Assembly (NCBI GenBank): GCA_034440635.1
Contig: JAOTON010000056.1
Coordinates: forward strand, 317,501-381,500
Length of the DNA stretch: 64,000 nt
Source: Lepas anatifera
Taxonomy: Eukaryota; Arthropoda; Thecostraca; Lepadidae
Reading direction: 5' to 3'
Shown: one piece after another, positions 21,508 through 31,285 of the stretch
Numbering within the stretch: position 1 is the first letter of the stretch
Layout of the letters: each line of letters starts with the position of its first letter
Notes under the pieces: model-generated
The model's input: only the letters and a program-made list of their open reading frames with translations
What the model was told of the DNA's origin: nothing
The model's database searches: none
Program-made: the position numbers and the translations under genes

Positions 21508-21894
21508 ATGCTCTCCTCCGGAGGTACAACGGGATCAGCCCCGGACGACGCAGGAGAGATGGATGCTGGAGGGTATTTTAGCAAACGGGATCCGGCTGGT
21601 GGCCTGGCCGAGGAAGACAATGATCAGGAAAAGAAGGATTGGAATTACAACCTTACTTTACCGTTTTGCTGGAAACTATATACATTGCACTTTTCCGAGT
21701 TAGTTTTAAATTGGGGTTTTAATTTTTTGCGGACGATAGATGAAGGTAGCTTGCATAGTACCAAAAATAGTAGCGATATGAACTACTTTAAGTGGACACG
21801 TACGTTGCTAGAGATTAAATGCAAATATGATCGGGGTCATTTTATAACAGTTTGCAATATTAGCAATACGATTCTAGATTCAAAGGTTACCTGA
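21508..21894 (+). CDS. Unassigned 128-codon frame inside copy B
   Basis: The frame starts at an ATG and encodes a protein starting MLSSGGTTGSAPDDAG, acidic then aromatic (KDWNYNLTLPFCWKLYTLHF). No family is recognised. The copy-A counterpart (5869-6132) is cut short, so there is no sign of selection on the frame. It could be leftover coding DNA of the autonomous parent or chance. Confidence 0.15.
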   Translation: MLSSGGTTGSAPDDAGEMDAGGYFSKRDPAGGLAEEDNDQEKKDWNYNLTLPFCWKLYTLHFSELVLNWGFNFLRTIDEGSLHSTKNSSDMNYFKWTRTLLEIKCKYDRGHFITVCNISNTILDSKVT

Positions 21895-22489
21895 AAAATG
21901 AAGAAAAATTGGGTAGTTTTGCCAGAGCAGCCTCTCGGTCTTGAATGTTCTTTGTTTTACGCTTTTGTGCACCCGACTTATGTTTATACTGTCCAACCAT
22001 TTTAAAATTCACACCTGGAACAAAATCGCATTATCACGAATAATTTGATACAAATGGAAGGTAGAGATCGAAGTGCGAAATTCCTTTATCAGCAGGGAAA
22101 TCGAACCTACTGATATTTATGTTACATGATCAAGACACCTTTTTCTGATCCATTCATCTTGCCAGTTCAATGACAGTACCGGTCAAGGGGTACTATGAAT
22201 AGGTGGTACTGCCTATTTCTCTTTACAACCCTCATATAGGATCAGTACAAAAGGAATGGGGGACCTAACATTTCTCACGCCCCATCCATCTCTCCCCGAA
22301 TGTTCCAGGAGGCATGGGACCGGCCGCACGTTACCCGGGAAAACCACAGGGGCCCGCAAGCATGGCAGGGGGCCGGTTTCGGCAACAGGGAGCACGGATA
22401 CACCACCTGGGGCACGAAACTGCTAAAAAATAAGGAACTCCTGCAAATACGCGACTAACAGAACAGCTTCAGTTTCTGCACGATATTCT

Positions 22490-23615
22490 TAGACAAGGGA
22501 CCCGGACCGACCACAGAGGGCCTGAGCACACCAAAGGGGCCGGGCAGACCACAGGAACCCAGAAAACCATAGGAGCCCGGTAAGCTCACAAGGGGCCCGA
22601 GCATACCACACACAGCCAGCAATTTGGCTGGGCTTTGACTGGGCAGAGCCCGAGTACATGACCTCAGCCCAGGTCCGGCTCCGCTCCGCCTGAGTAGAGC
22701 CTATGGTCAAGCAAGACCGGGCTCTACCGCTCGGGCAAGTTGTTATCCCCCGACCTAATGTCGGGCTCAGCCCAGTCTATGTGGCTCAGCTATGAGTTTT
22801 ATGGCTCGGGCAGAGCCCGGCCCAGCCCGCTCTGGGCCCGGTCGGATTGCTGGCTGGGCAGCGGGCCCGGGCAGACCACACGGGGCCTAGACAGATGAAA
22901 GGACCCGGGCAGACCACAGGGACCCGAGCAGAACACTGGGGCCGAGCTAGCCACAGAGGGGCCCAGTCTGCAAAGTATGGCAGCAGACCCGACCAGTCCG
23001 CACCAGCCTTGTAGATTTCTCGGACCACCAGCAGCCTAAAATTCACACCAAGCACTGGTGAGAAATTTCACTGACCCGGAAATTTTGATGTTTTTACCAG
23101 TTTCTCCCTTCTTAGAACTCTGTGGGTGTTTGATTTGAGCTCCCTCGCACCAGACGGCAAAAGTGGGCATTTGTTTGCTCCAAAGTTTGCACCACCTGAA
23201 GGGTGTCCGCACCACGAGATCTCGTCGAAAGTGCCATACTTTTCAGACTGGGAGGGGCCCGGGCAAACCACAGAGGGCCTGCGCAGACAAAAGGGGCCCC
23301 GGACGGACAAAAGGGGGTCCGCAGAGGCCACACGGAGGCCCGGACAGACCAAAAGGGTTCCAGGAAAACCACAGGAGGCCCGGGCAGACCAAAAGGGGCT
23401 CGATCAGACCAAAATGGGCACTAACAGACAAGGGGTCCGTGCAGACCAAATTGGGCCGGGCAGACCACAGGGGCCGGGGCAGACCATAGGGGCCCGGGAA
23501 GACCACAAGGGGACAGAGCGGAGCACAAGGGGCCCGGGCAGGCCACAGGGGCCTGGGCAGACCACAGGGGCCCGGACAGGCCACAGGGGGCCCGGTCAGA
23601 CCAATAGGGGCCCTG
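22490..23615. repeat. 19-bp minisatellite arrays of copy B
   Basis: Clusters near 22490-22620, 22860-22970 and 23255-23615 have GGGCAGACCACAGGGGCC-type units. They match the copy-A arrays in position and flanks, but the dense block is much shorter than 7680-8320, showing that unit number changed after the copies diverged. Confidence 0.88.
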
Positions 23616-24391
23616 GATACCACAGGGGTTCGCATGACAAGCATGGCAGAGGCTGGTTGCAGTTACACGAACCGCATCCATGGCAGGCCCGTCTGCATCC
23701 ACAGGGTAGGTATTAACTACTGGGAGTAGGGACCCGGCTGCGGCCACCGGGGGGCGAATGGGGTGTCCACCAGGGGGAATGGGGCAGCCACCCATTAAGC
23801 CCAAGAGCCTCTGAGGACGAAATGCCGCCCCCAAGATGCGACGATTGGTCGCCCTTTGGGTGAAAAGTGCGCCCTTCGGGTGGCTAAGTGCCACCCTGCC
23901 TCCTGAGGCTTTACCCCTCCCCTCCCCTTACACAAATTCTAGATACGTCAATGGCGACTATAGGGGGCACAAGATTCTCCAAGTCTTGGTATTTAGCCAT
24001 CAGGGAGCCGGACAGGGGATCATCACTCATTAGGGATTTAGCCCGACAGCAGCTAATAGCAAACAATCACTTCATTTGCCATTCAACACCGCGCATCGGA
24101 GCACGATTTGGATTGACACGAAAAGCCCAAACGTAAAATCCAAATCAGAGCCTAACGAAACTTTTCCAGAGTAGACACAAGCCGATTGAATCATAAGCAT
24201 GCCAATTTTACTGTTAAAAGCAAACTTTGTGTAAATCATTCGCCTCGGCGAATACGACAAGAGAGCCAGGAGCATGCCTTAGCTTCCTTCGCGCTGCGCT
24301 GACAAGTCCGGGAAATTAAGAGGCTACCATTCGCCGGCGGGCGCACATTATTTGACCCAGATTTGACGACAAGATATGATACACTTTTTGG

Positions 24392-24422
24392 CAGACAAAT
24401 TTAAGAGTCTTAAATTTGTCTG
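24392..24422. repeat. Perfect 15-bp-arm palindrome at the A/B divergence point
   Basis: CAGACAAATTTAAGA is followed by one G and then its exact reverse complement. Copy A contains the first arm (near 9951-9965) but then a different sequence. The palindrome therefore marks the point where copy B departs from copy A. Confidence 0.85.
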
Positions 24423-24730
24423 TATTTAAAATTCCACTAGAACTAACAAAAATGGAAAACTTCATGCACACTTCTAACAAAAATTCCTAGAAATATATCA
24501 ATGAAGAAAAGTAGTGCCGACGGAGAGATGCCAAAATAACAAACGTGCCAATTTATTGAACCAGTACTTATCGGAAGGGGCCCGGCTGCGCACGGTGGGG
24601 GGTAGTGAACTACGGGGGTCGTAAGCAAGGCAAGGAGCCCGGCTAGAGCCAGAGGAGGCCTGGGTAGCCCAGAGGGAGCCTGAAATTATAGCACAGGTTC
24701 CCGGATATAGCGAAGTGGGAGGAGTGGAGT

Positions 24731-24883
24731 CAGGGGCGGATTCAGGCCGATGGTGGGGGAGGGGGCAACGGGGCCCCAAATCATGAAAAAACATATGGTT
24801 TTTGCTTGAAGAAAATCCATAAAAATCGGCAAAATCGGGGATTTAGGGAATTGCCCCATTTTCGCCCCCTGGATCCGCTAGTG
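24731..24883. mobile_element. Probable hAT-type MITE nested in copy B
   Basis: The left end is CAGGGGCGGATTCAGGCC and the right end (reversed) CACTAGCGGATCCAGGG. The interior resembles the DNA on both sides of copy B (GCTTGAAGAAAATC...AAAATCGG). I found no clean 8-bp duplication, so the ends are approximate. Confidence 0.5.
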
Positions 24884-24889
24884 CTGTGG

Positions 24890-26440
24890 TTCCTTCCAGA
24901 CCACAGGGACACAGACAAACCATAGGAGCCCGGGGCAAATTGCAGGGGGCCGGGCAGACCGCAGGGGGCCGGGTAGACCACAGGGGCCTGGGCATACCGC
25001 AGTGGGCCCGGGCAGACGACAGAGGGCCCGGGCAGACTAAAAGGAGCCCAGACCGCCCATAAGGGGCCCGGGCGGACCACAGGGGCCCGGGCGGACCACA
25101 CAGGATCTAGGCACACTACAAAAAGTCCAGACCACCTAAAAAGGCCCCGGGCAGACTAAAAGGGACCAAGGCAGAATACAAGCAGCCCGGTTGCAGTCAC
25201 AGAGGGCCCGGCTGAACCAAAAAGGTCCCGAGACTGCCAAAAATAGGGGCCCGGATGCAGTCAAAATGGGCCTGAAAATATCGTTAGGCGCCCGTTTGCG
25301 GACACAGCGATTATGGGTGGCCCTAAAGGGGACCGGATCCAAGCAAGCATGCCAGGGAGCCCGGCCGCAGCCTGCAGCAAGCCCAGATAGACCACGGGGC
25401 CCCGCACTCATAGCAAGGGCCCATCCGTGGCATTAGAGGACCCGCGCCTCCTGGACCACAGGGAGCCCGGTTGCAGTCACAGGGGGCCCGGGTGGGTCAA
25501 AGGGAGCCCGGTTGCAGTCACAGGGGGCCCGGGTGGATCATAGTGGGCCCGGGTGGATCACAAAGGGCCCGGTTGCAGTCACAGGGAGCCCGGTTGCAGT
25601 CACAGAGTGCCTGGTTGCAGTCACAGGGGCCCCGGGTAGATCACAGATGGCCCGGTTGCAGTCACAGGGGCCCGGTTGCAGTCACAGGGGGCCCGGGTGG
25701 ATCATAGGGGGCCCGGTTGTAATTACAGGGGGCCCGGGTGGATCACATGGAGCCCGGTTGTAGTCACAGGGGGCCCGGGTGGATTACAGCGGGCCCAGTT
25801 GCAGTCACAGGGGACCGGGTGGCTCACAGAGGGCCCGGTTGCAGTCCAGGGGACCCGGGTGGATCATAGATGGCCCGGGTGGATCATAACTGGCCTGGTT
25901 GTAATCACAGGGGGCCAGGTGGATCACATGAAGCCCGATTGCAGTCACAGGGGGCCCGGGTGGATCACACGGGGCCCGGTCGCAGTCACAGGGGGCCTGG
26001 GTGGATCATAGCGAGCCCGGTTGCAGTCACAGGGGCCCCGGGTGGATCATAGGGGGCCCGGTTGTAATTACAGGGGGCCAGGGTGGATCACAGAGGGCCC
26101 GGTTGCAGTCACAGGGGGGCCGGATGTATCACAGGGGCCCGGGTGGATGATAGGGGCCTGGTTGTAATCACAGGGAGCCCGGGTGGATTACAGGGGGCCC
26201 GGTTGCAGTCACAGGGGGCCCGGGTGGATTACAGATGGCCCGGCTGGATCACAGGGGCCCGGTTGCAGTCACAGGGGTGCGGGTGGATCACAGAGGGGCC
26301 TGGTTGCAGTCACAGGGGGCCGGATAGATCACAGAGGACCCGGCTGCAGTCACAGGGGGCCCGGGTGGATTACAGGGGGCCCAGTTGGAGTCCACAGGGG
26401 GCCCGGGTGGATCACAGAGGGCCCGGTTGGATGACAGGAG
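24890..26440. repeat. Minisatellite arrays in the right half of copy B
   Basis: About 24890-25185 holds GGGCAGACCACAGG-type units. About 25455-26440 holds the alternating CGGTTGCAGTCACAGG and CGGGTGGATCACAGG units seen in copy A at 10275-12935. The region between (25190-25450) has the GAGACTGCCAAAAATAGG block, which in copy A occurs once, after its array (near 12950), and in copy B also recurs near 26440. Confidence 0.88.
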
Positions 26441-26732
26441 GCCCGAGACTGCCGGAATTAGGGACCCGGCTGCAGTGAGCCTGAAAATATCGTTAGGGGC
26501 CCAGTTGCGGACACTGAGGTTAAGGGTGGCCCACATGGGACGCGCAAGCATGCCAGGGAGCCTGGCCTAAGCCAAAGCTAGCCCAAGTAGACCACTGGGG
26601 CCCGCAATAGTCGCAGGGGCCCGGCGGTGTCCGCAGGGGCCCGCAACTTAGGATTGGGGGCTCGTCGGGTCATTGGGGGGCTTCTCCGAGCATTGGGGGC
26701 TGGCCCCCAAATATATGGAAACTTGCGCCCTG

Positions 26733-26817
26733 GTAAGAACAAAGTGTTTTTGAAGAAAATCAGCCAAAATTTCGCCATTGGGGGCATGGCCCCTTCGCCC
26801 CTCTGGATCCGCCACTG
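26733..26817. mobile_element. Right part of a hAT-type MITE split by copy B
   Basis: The sequence ends CTGGATCCGCCACTG at 26817, the complement of the CAGTGGCGGATCCAG end. Its interior (TTTTTGAAGAAAATCAGCCA) resembles 24731-24883. Its left part should lie just before 21193, but I could not place that end exactly. Confidence 0.55.
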
Positions 26818-27997
26818 GCTGTAGACATCCGATGTGGCCTATTCCTGAATAGGATGCGGAAGCCATGTTGTGTACTTTTCCCGAAGATGGAAAACTGGTA
26901 AGACGCCTTTTTGGGCGATAACCGAGCGGCTGTTTCTGCTCCAATAGGACAAATGAAGGCTGGCTGAAATTTTCTTTGGTGGTTCCTGGTGTTTGTCTAA
27001 TATCTCTCAACGGGTATGTGCTACTTTGTGCTAATGTGGTGAGTAATGCTAAGACTGTGGAGGTGGAGCCTTGACTTATGAACCTGATGTTGAAAATAAA
27101 AGGCCTCGGCCGAAACCTGAAAAATATCTCAACGGGAGGTTATGACCTCTTCCGCTACGCAAAATGCCCCGGTTTGCATACGTTGACAATATCGCAAACA
27201 AGTTCAGCTGCCATGAGTTCAGTCCTTACTTGCAACCATTTAACATGATACACGGTCGAAAAATGACGGAAAATAAATCTAGGAAAATGTATGTTTGATA
27301 ATTTATTATGGACTTCATTTTTTCAGAATTTATCTCTTTGGCTTGGACTTTCTGAATCAACGAATTGTTCAGATTTATCTTTTGTGACTATATAAGGTGA
27401 AACAACTGTTCAGAAATATAGACTTCTTTATCTTAGCTCAGGTCAGGCGCAAAACCCCTGTAAATGTTTCGTTTTTCAAGCGTTGAAGCACTCGAAGATC
27501 ACTGTTCAGGGAGTGTTGCAAGGTATCGCGGAAAGGCACACCCTTGATATGTATTGTAACGGTCTAGCTTGACATTTCGATTCATTAAATGGAATTGATG
27601 CAGCTACCTGATGGTGTCAATTTCATTTACCTTCGTTAATTACTCGCAGAGTAATAAGCTCACCCAAAGCGTTAGTACGGCGGGGCTGGGTCATACGTGA
27701 ATTTGTCTCCTAACTCCGAGGTAGACCTCGCGGACGCTTGGCGTCCGATCAGTAATAAGCGCCACAACCTTCTAACCGGGAGGCTCACTTATTGGGCACT
27801 TTGCATACGTTAACGGAAAACTGTTTTCGTGCTGGATCTCTCTCCGGCCTTCCACTGCATTTTGGTGTTCTTCGTTGGTCATGTCCTCGTTGGAGAGCTG
27901 AACATCAGCGCATTTACTCCCAGGCACGCCGTGTGTTTTCTCCCAGGGAGTCAAAGCACGGTCGCGAATCGAGCAAAAAGCGGGCTTTAGTAGAGTA
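26818..27997. other. Unassigned stretch
   Basis: Ordinary mixed-composition DNA; no reading frame, repeat or RNA gene recognised. Confidence 0.4.
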
Positions 27998-28005
27998 CTT
28001 CTCTG

Positions 28006-28279
28006 CATAGGCGTATCCAAGGACAAGGGAATAACTTGTCCCTCCTACGGTCGGGCCTCAGCATCCCTTGAAATGGTCACGGTGCCCCCTAAAAGGACGA
28101 TAGTGCCCCCTAAAACGCTGCTTCCCACCTCCCCAAGGTTGCGAACATCAGTGGCCCCACGATAGGATTTGGCGACCGCCTGATAGATTTTACCGTCCAC
28201 AAGTGGCATCCCCTGGTCCGGATGGCGCTCCTAACCATGTGCTCCCTCCTCCCGATCGGCAATCCTGGATCCGCTTAGG
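28006..28279. mobile_element. hAT-type MITE
   Basis: The ends are CATAGGCGTATCCAAGG (left) and CCTAAGCGGATCCAGG (right, reversed). Flanking 8-mers cttctctg (27998-28005) and cttctgtg (28280-28287) match at 7 of 8 positions. The interior shares blocks such as TCCGGATGGCGC with 1990-2237, in either orientation. Confidence 0.72.
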
Positions 28280-28287
28280 CTTCTGTG

Positions 28288-29149
28288 AGCTTTTGGAGAT
28301 CGTATTAGGCAGGGCAGGCAGCAGCCGAAACTGTGCCTGTTTGCTTGGTCTTGCCATAACAATGTATTGAGAGATAGGCAAAGAAGGTGCTCACCTACCA
28401 AAATGATCATATGAAGTCGAGCATTTCCAAGGTATGACTGCAAAGAAGTGGACATCTTGTAGTTGCGCATTAACTGGAAAACTTTCTGGTAAGAACGCAA
28501 TACATACCTATGCCAGGGGCAACAAGTGAAGCCATGTTTAACGCAGATGTTTCACGAATTTACCATTACTAAAGGATCTTTGTCTTCCCAACTCAATGTT
28601 CCCAATTAAAAAACTGGAAAATTAGTACCCGTCTCCGTTTGTCAACGGCTTCTGACACAAAATCAATAAGTTTCTAATTGGCTGTTATCTTGAACAGTGC
28701 ACCAAAACTGATTTTGTGCTAGGGACCTGATGCTAAGTTAATGTAGACAGATATAGTCAGTGAGTGGAAAATTGAAAAATTACAATATTGAAAGAGTCAA
28801 TTAAAACCCTTATGTAACCCTTATCTAAACAATAGGGAGAGTTTTTTAATCAATTTTTGTCTGCTACCATACTTCTGATGAGTTCATAAACACTAGGATT
28901 ATTGAATTATAAGTTGAGAAGGTGTATACTGGCCTGTCTCCTCGAATCCTGGACATAAAAAATCACAAATTCTCAGATGATAGCCAGAGCTCGAATTCGA
29001 GGTCTACTTCATCTCTTGAATTGCGTCCAAGTATGTATAATTGCAGCAATATCATAAAACATAAGGCAGCCAAACATATCCAGTTAACTTTTCCCAAGAA
29101 AACGTCCGTAATATTTTCTAGCATGTGCATTCATACCCTGTTTGTATTT
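28288..29149. other. Unassigned AT-rich stretch
   Basis: No gene recognised. A frame starting at 28922 is in register with the LINE C-terminus that follows, so part of this could be badly decayed LINE sequence. Confidence 0.35.
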
Positions 29150-29608
29150 GAGGTGCACTGTGTGATCTACAGAACGAAGTTTTACCATCTCTTAGATAAT
29201 ATTCATTGTTAGAGAGAAGACACTAAGACATTATGTTAGAGCTCTTTCTGTAAAAGATCAGTTGAAACAGTTGATCACCTTTTTTGGACCTGCCTCAAAA
29301 CTCAAACTTTCATTCGAGAGGTAAAATCTGAGCTCAATTTAAGATTTAATATTACATTACAGTTTCACAAATCAAACTGGTTCCTCCCCTCTTTCGAGAA
29401 CTGCACAAAAATGGAAATTATGTTAGCAACTATCGTAAAACTAGTTCTATTCAAAGCACGGCTAAGAAAGCAACAACCAAATATAGAATACTTTACTAAT
29501 ACTTTACGGTTAGAAGTAGAAAAAGAAAGTATTGTCGCAAGAAAAAACAACAAGGTTGTCGACTTTAATGAAAAGTGGGGGGAATTAGGGAGTCGACTGC
29601 TCCAATAG
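29150..29608 (+). pseudogene. C-terminus of an L1/Tx1-like LINE ORF2
   Basis: After CVIYRTKFYHLL and two stops, the frame reads SFCKRSVETVDHLFWTC, the Cys-(x2-4)-Cys...ETxxHLFWxC motif near the end of L1/Tx1-type ORF2 proteins. Then come SNWFLPSFENC, KLVLFKARLRKQQPNIEYF and FNEKWGELGSRLLQ followed by a stop. Order and spacing fit the family C-terminus. It is only a 3-prime stub; the endonuclease scrap at 4928 could be from a related element. Confidence 0.72.
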
Positions 29609-29736
29609 ATATAACTCAATCAGATCAGTCATAAAAACACGGAACATATATTGGAAAGTAAATTAAACATACAAACACTCTAGTACTGCTGCTCTTCAGA
29701 TCAGGTACATCACATTACTGGTCAGTGAGCGCACAC

Positions 29737-29938
29737 ACACACCGCTAGATAAACAGAAATGAACATATGCAAACTCACATACCCGCACACCCCCACACGC
29801 ACACACACCCACGTCCACACACACACCCACATCCACATCCACACCCACCCACACCCACATCCACATCCACACCCACCCACACACACACCCACATCCACGT
29901 CCACATCCACATCCACACCCACACCCACACACACACAC
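29737..29938. repeat. CA/CCACAC compound microsatellite
   Basis: About 200 bp of CACACC, CACATC and CACACA motifs (CCCACATCCACATCCACACC and variants). Frames over it on both strands (His/Pro/Thr-rich and Val/Gly/Cys-rich) are artefacts of the repeat. Confidence 0.95.
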
Positions 29939-30538
29939 TAAGCATTTCAAATACAAAACATCCGCAATATCCCTGAGCTGAAATGAATGTAAGGTGCAAA
30001 TGGTCATGTCATGCGAACTTACAGAAATGCAGTTTCGGTGTTTTTGAACCATACATGTGTGCGGACAAATATACCCCCGGCGGAAGCCGTGGCGAATGAA
30101 AAAAAGACATTATGTTAGATCTGACAGAATTTTCCCATTATGGCACACCCTTGGGTTCTCTAAGACAAATTGGCCAAACATCGACGCACGTTGGGGACTC
30201 AATTATGTTTTATTGACATCTGAGAATACCGTTAGAGGGAAGACACAATACGAGCCCTGTTTGTAACCAGAGTGCGCAAAGCTTAGCGGAGCACACGCTT
30301 TTTTCCGTTAGTGGCTTCACAGCCCATCGAATGTTGCGACCATGTAGCATGGAGGCTGTGGAACGTTTACAGCCCCTGTGGCTTCTTCATTGCGATGCTT
30401 AAATACTCTACCCAACCTCACGCCGTGCGCTGGTATTTTTAGGGGATGAAAATGCTGCCGGCTTACAACACAAATGAGCATTTCTGGCTCGCATTACGAC
30501 TCTGTGTAATTTTTGCTTGTTTCGTAAGGGTCCTTATG
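29939..30538. other. Unassigned stretch
   Basis: No gene or repeat recognised; it ends at the target duplication of element C. Confidence 0.4.
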
Positions 30539-30739
30539 GTCTCTACCATAGGCGTAGGAACCGGGGGGCCAGGGGGCCACTGGCCCCCACTTTTCAGTGA
30601 TGGGCCCCCGTAACGGAGATAAGAATATCAAGAACTGTAATATCAAGCAAGAAACTCTAACTGGCCCGATAGCCTGCCCCGGAACTCCGTTAAACTTACC
30701 TGTACCCCTAAACTAAGTTGAGGTTCTATGAGTCGATTT

Positions 30740-31280
30740 TAAGGTCCCTGGGCTTCTGGGGGCCCCTGAACTGGTCTCTGATGCCATACGTGCTAATCTG
30801 GGCCCCTTGAGCTGAACTGAGCGCCCTGAGGTGGTTTGGGCAGCATGAACTGTTCTAGGATGCCTAAACTGAGCTAGGAGCCGTGACCTTGAACAGGGCC
30901 CTGTGAGTTAGCCAGGCCCTATATCCACCGACCTGGGGGCCCATGAGCTGAGCTGGGACCGTAAAGTTAATATTGTCCCTTGTGCTAATCTGGATCCCCT
31001 GTGATGCACAGAAGACCCTAAACTTATCTGAGGCCCCTGCACAGTGATAGGGCCCCTGCCTTGAAATTGGGTTGTAAGCTTTAATTGAAACCCTGAACTG
31101 TTCTGAAACCCTATATGTGCCGACAAGGGGCCCCTGGATGATCCGGGCCCTTAAGCTTATCTGGTCATCAGAGCTAATATTGGCCTCTGTGTTGAACTGA
31201 GAGCCCCTGAGATGGTCTGGGACCCCGTATAAGGCTTTACAGCCACTGACCACTGAGCTTGAATGGGCCCCTTGAGATGT
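30740..31280. repeat. Degenerate GGGCCCCTGAGCTG minisatellite of element C
   Basis: Loose repeats of CTGAGCTGnnCTGGGnCCCC type, with unit spacing varying in the ~20-40 bp range. The array continues after element D at 34361-34930 with the same motif, for example GGGCCCCTGAGCTGAGCTGG, which supports D having split one array. Confidence 0.75.
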
Positions 31281-31285
31281 TCTGA

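Larger units (their letters stand above)
21201..26732 (+). mobile_element. Large non-autonomous hAT-type element, copy B (5.5 kb)
   Basis: The left end is CAGGGGCGCAACTTTATG and the right end (reversed) CAGGGCGCAAGTTTCC, one G shorter than copy A. The 8 bp gtaagaac is repeated exactly at 21193-21200 and 26733-26740. Collinear with copy A (5595-13255) for the unique parts, but with shorter arrays, no TTAA MITE, and a private segment of about 24408-25440. Having a different target duplication from copy A, it transposed independently rather than arising by local duplication. Confidence 0.9.

Noticed and set aside
5595..26732. A and B as a segmental duplication
   Set aside because: Homology stops at the inverted ends, and each copy has its own perfect 8-bp target duplication.
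29696..30052. Cys/Gly/Val-rich minus-strand and His/Thr/Pro-rich plus-strand frames
   Set aside because: Products of the CA/CCACAC microsatellite.
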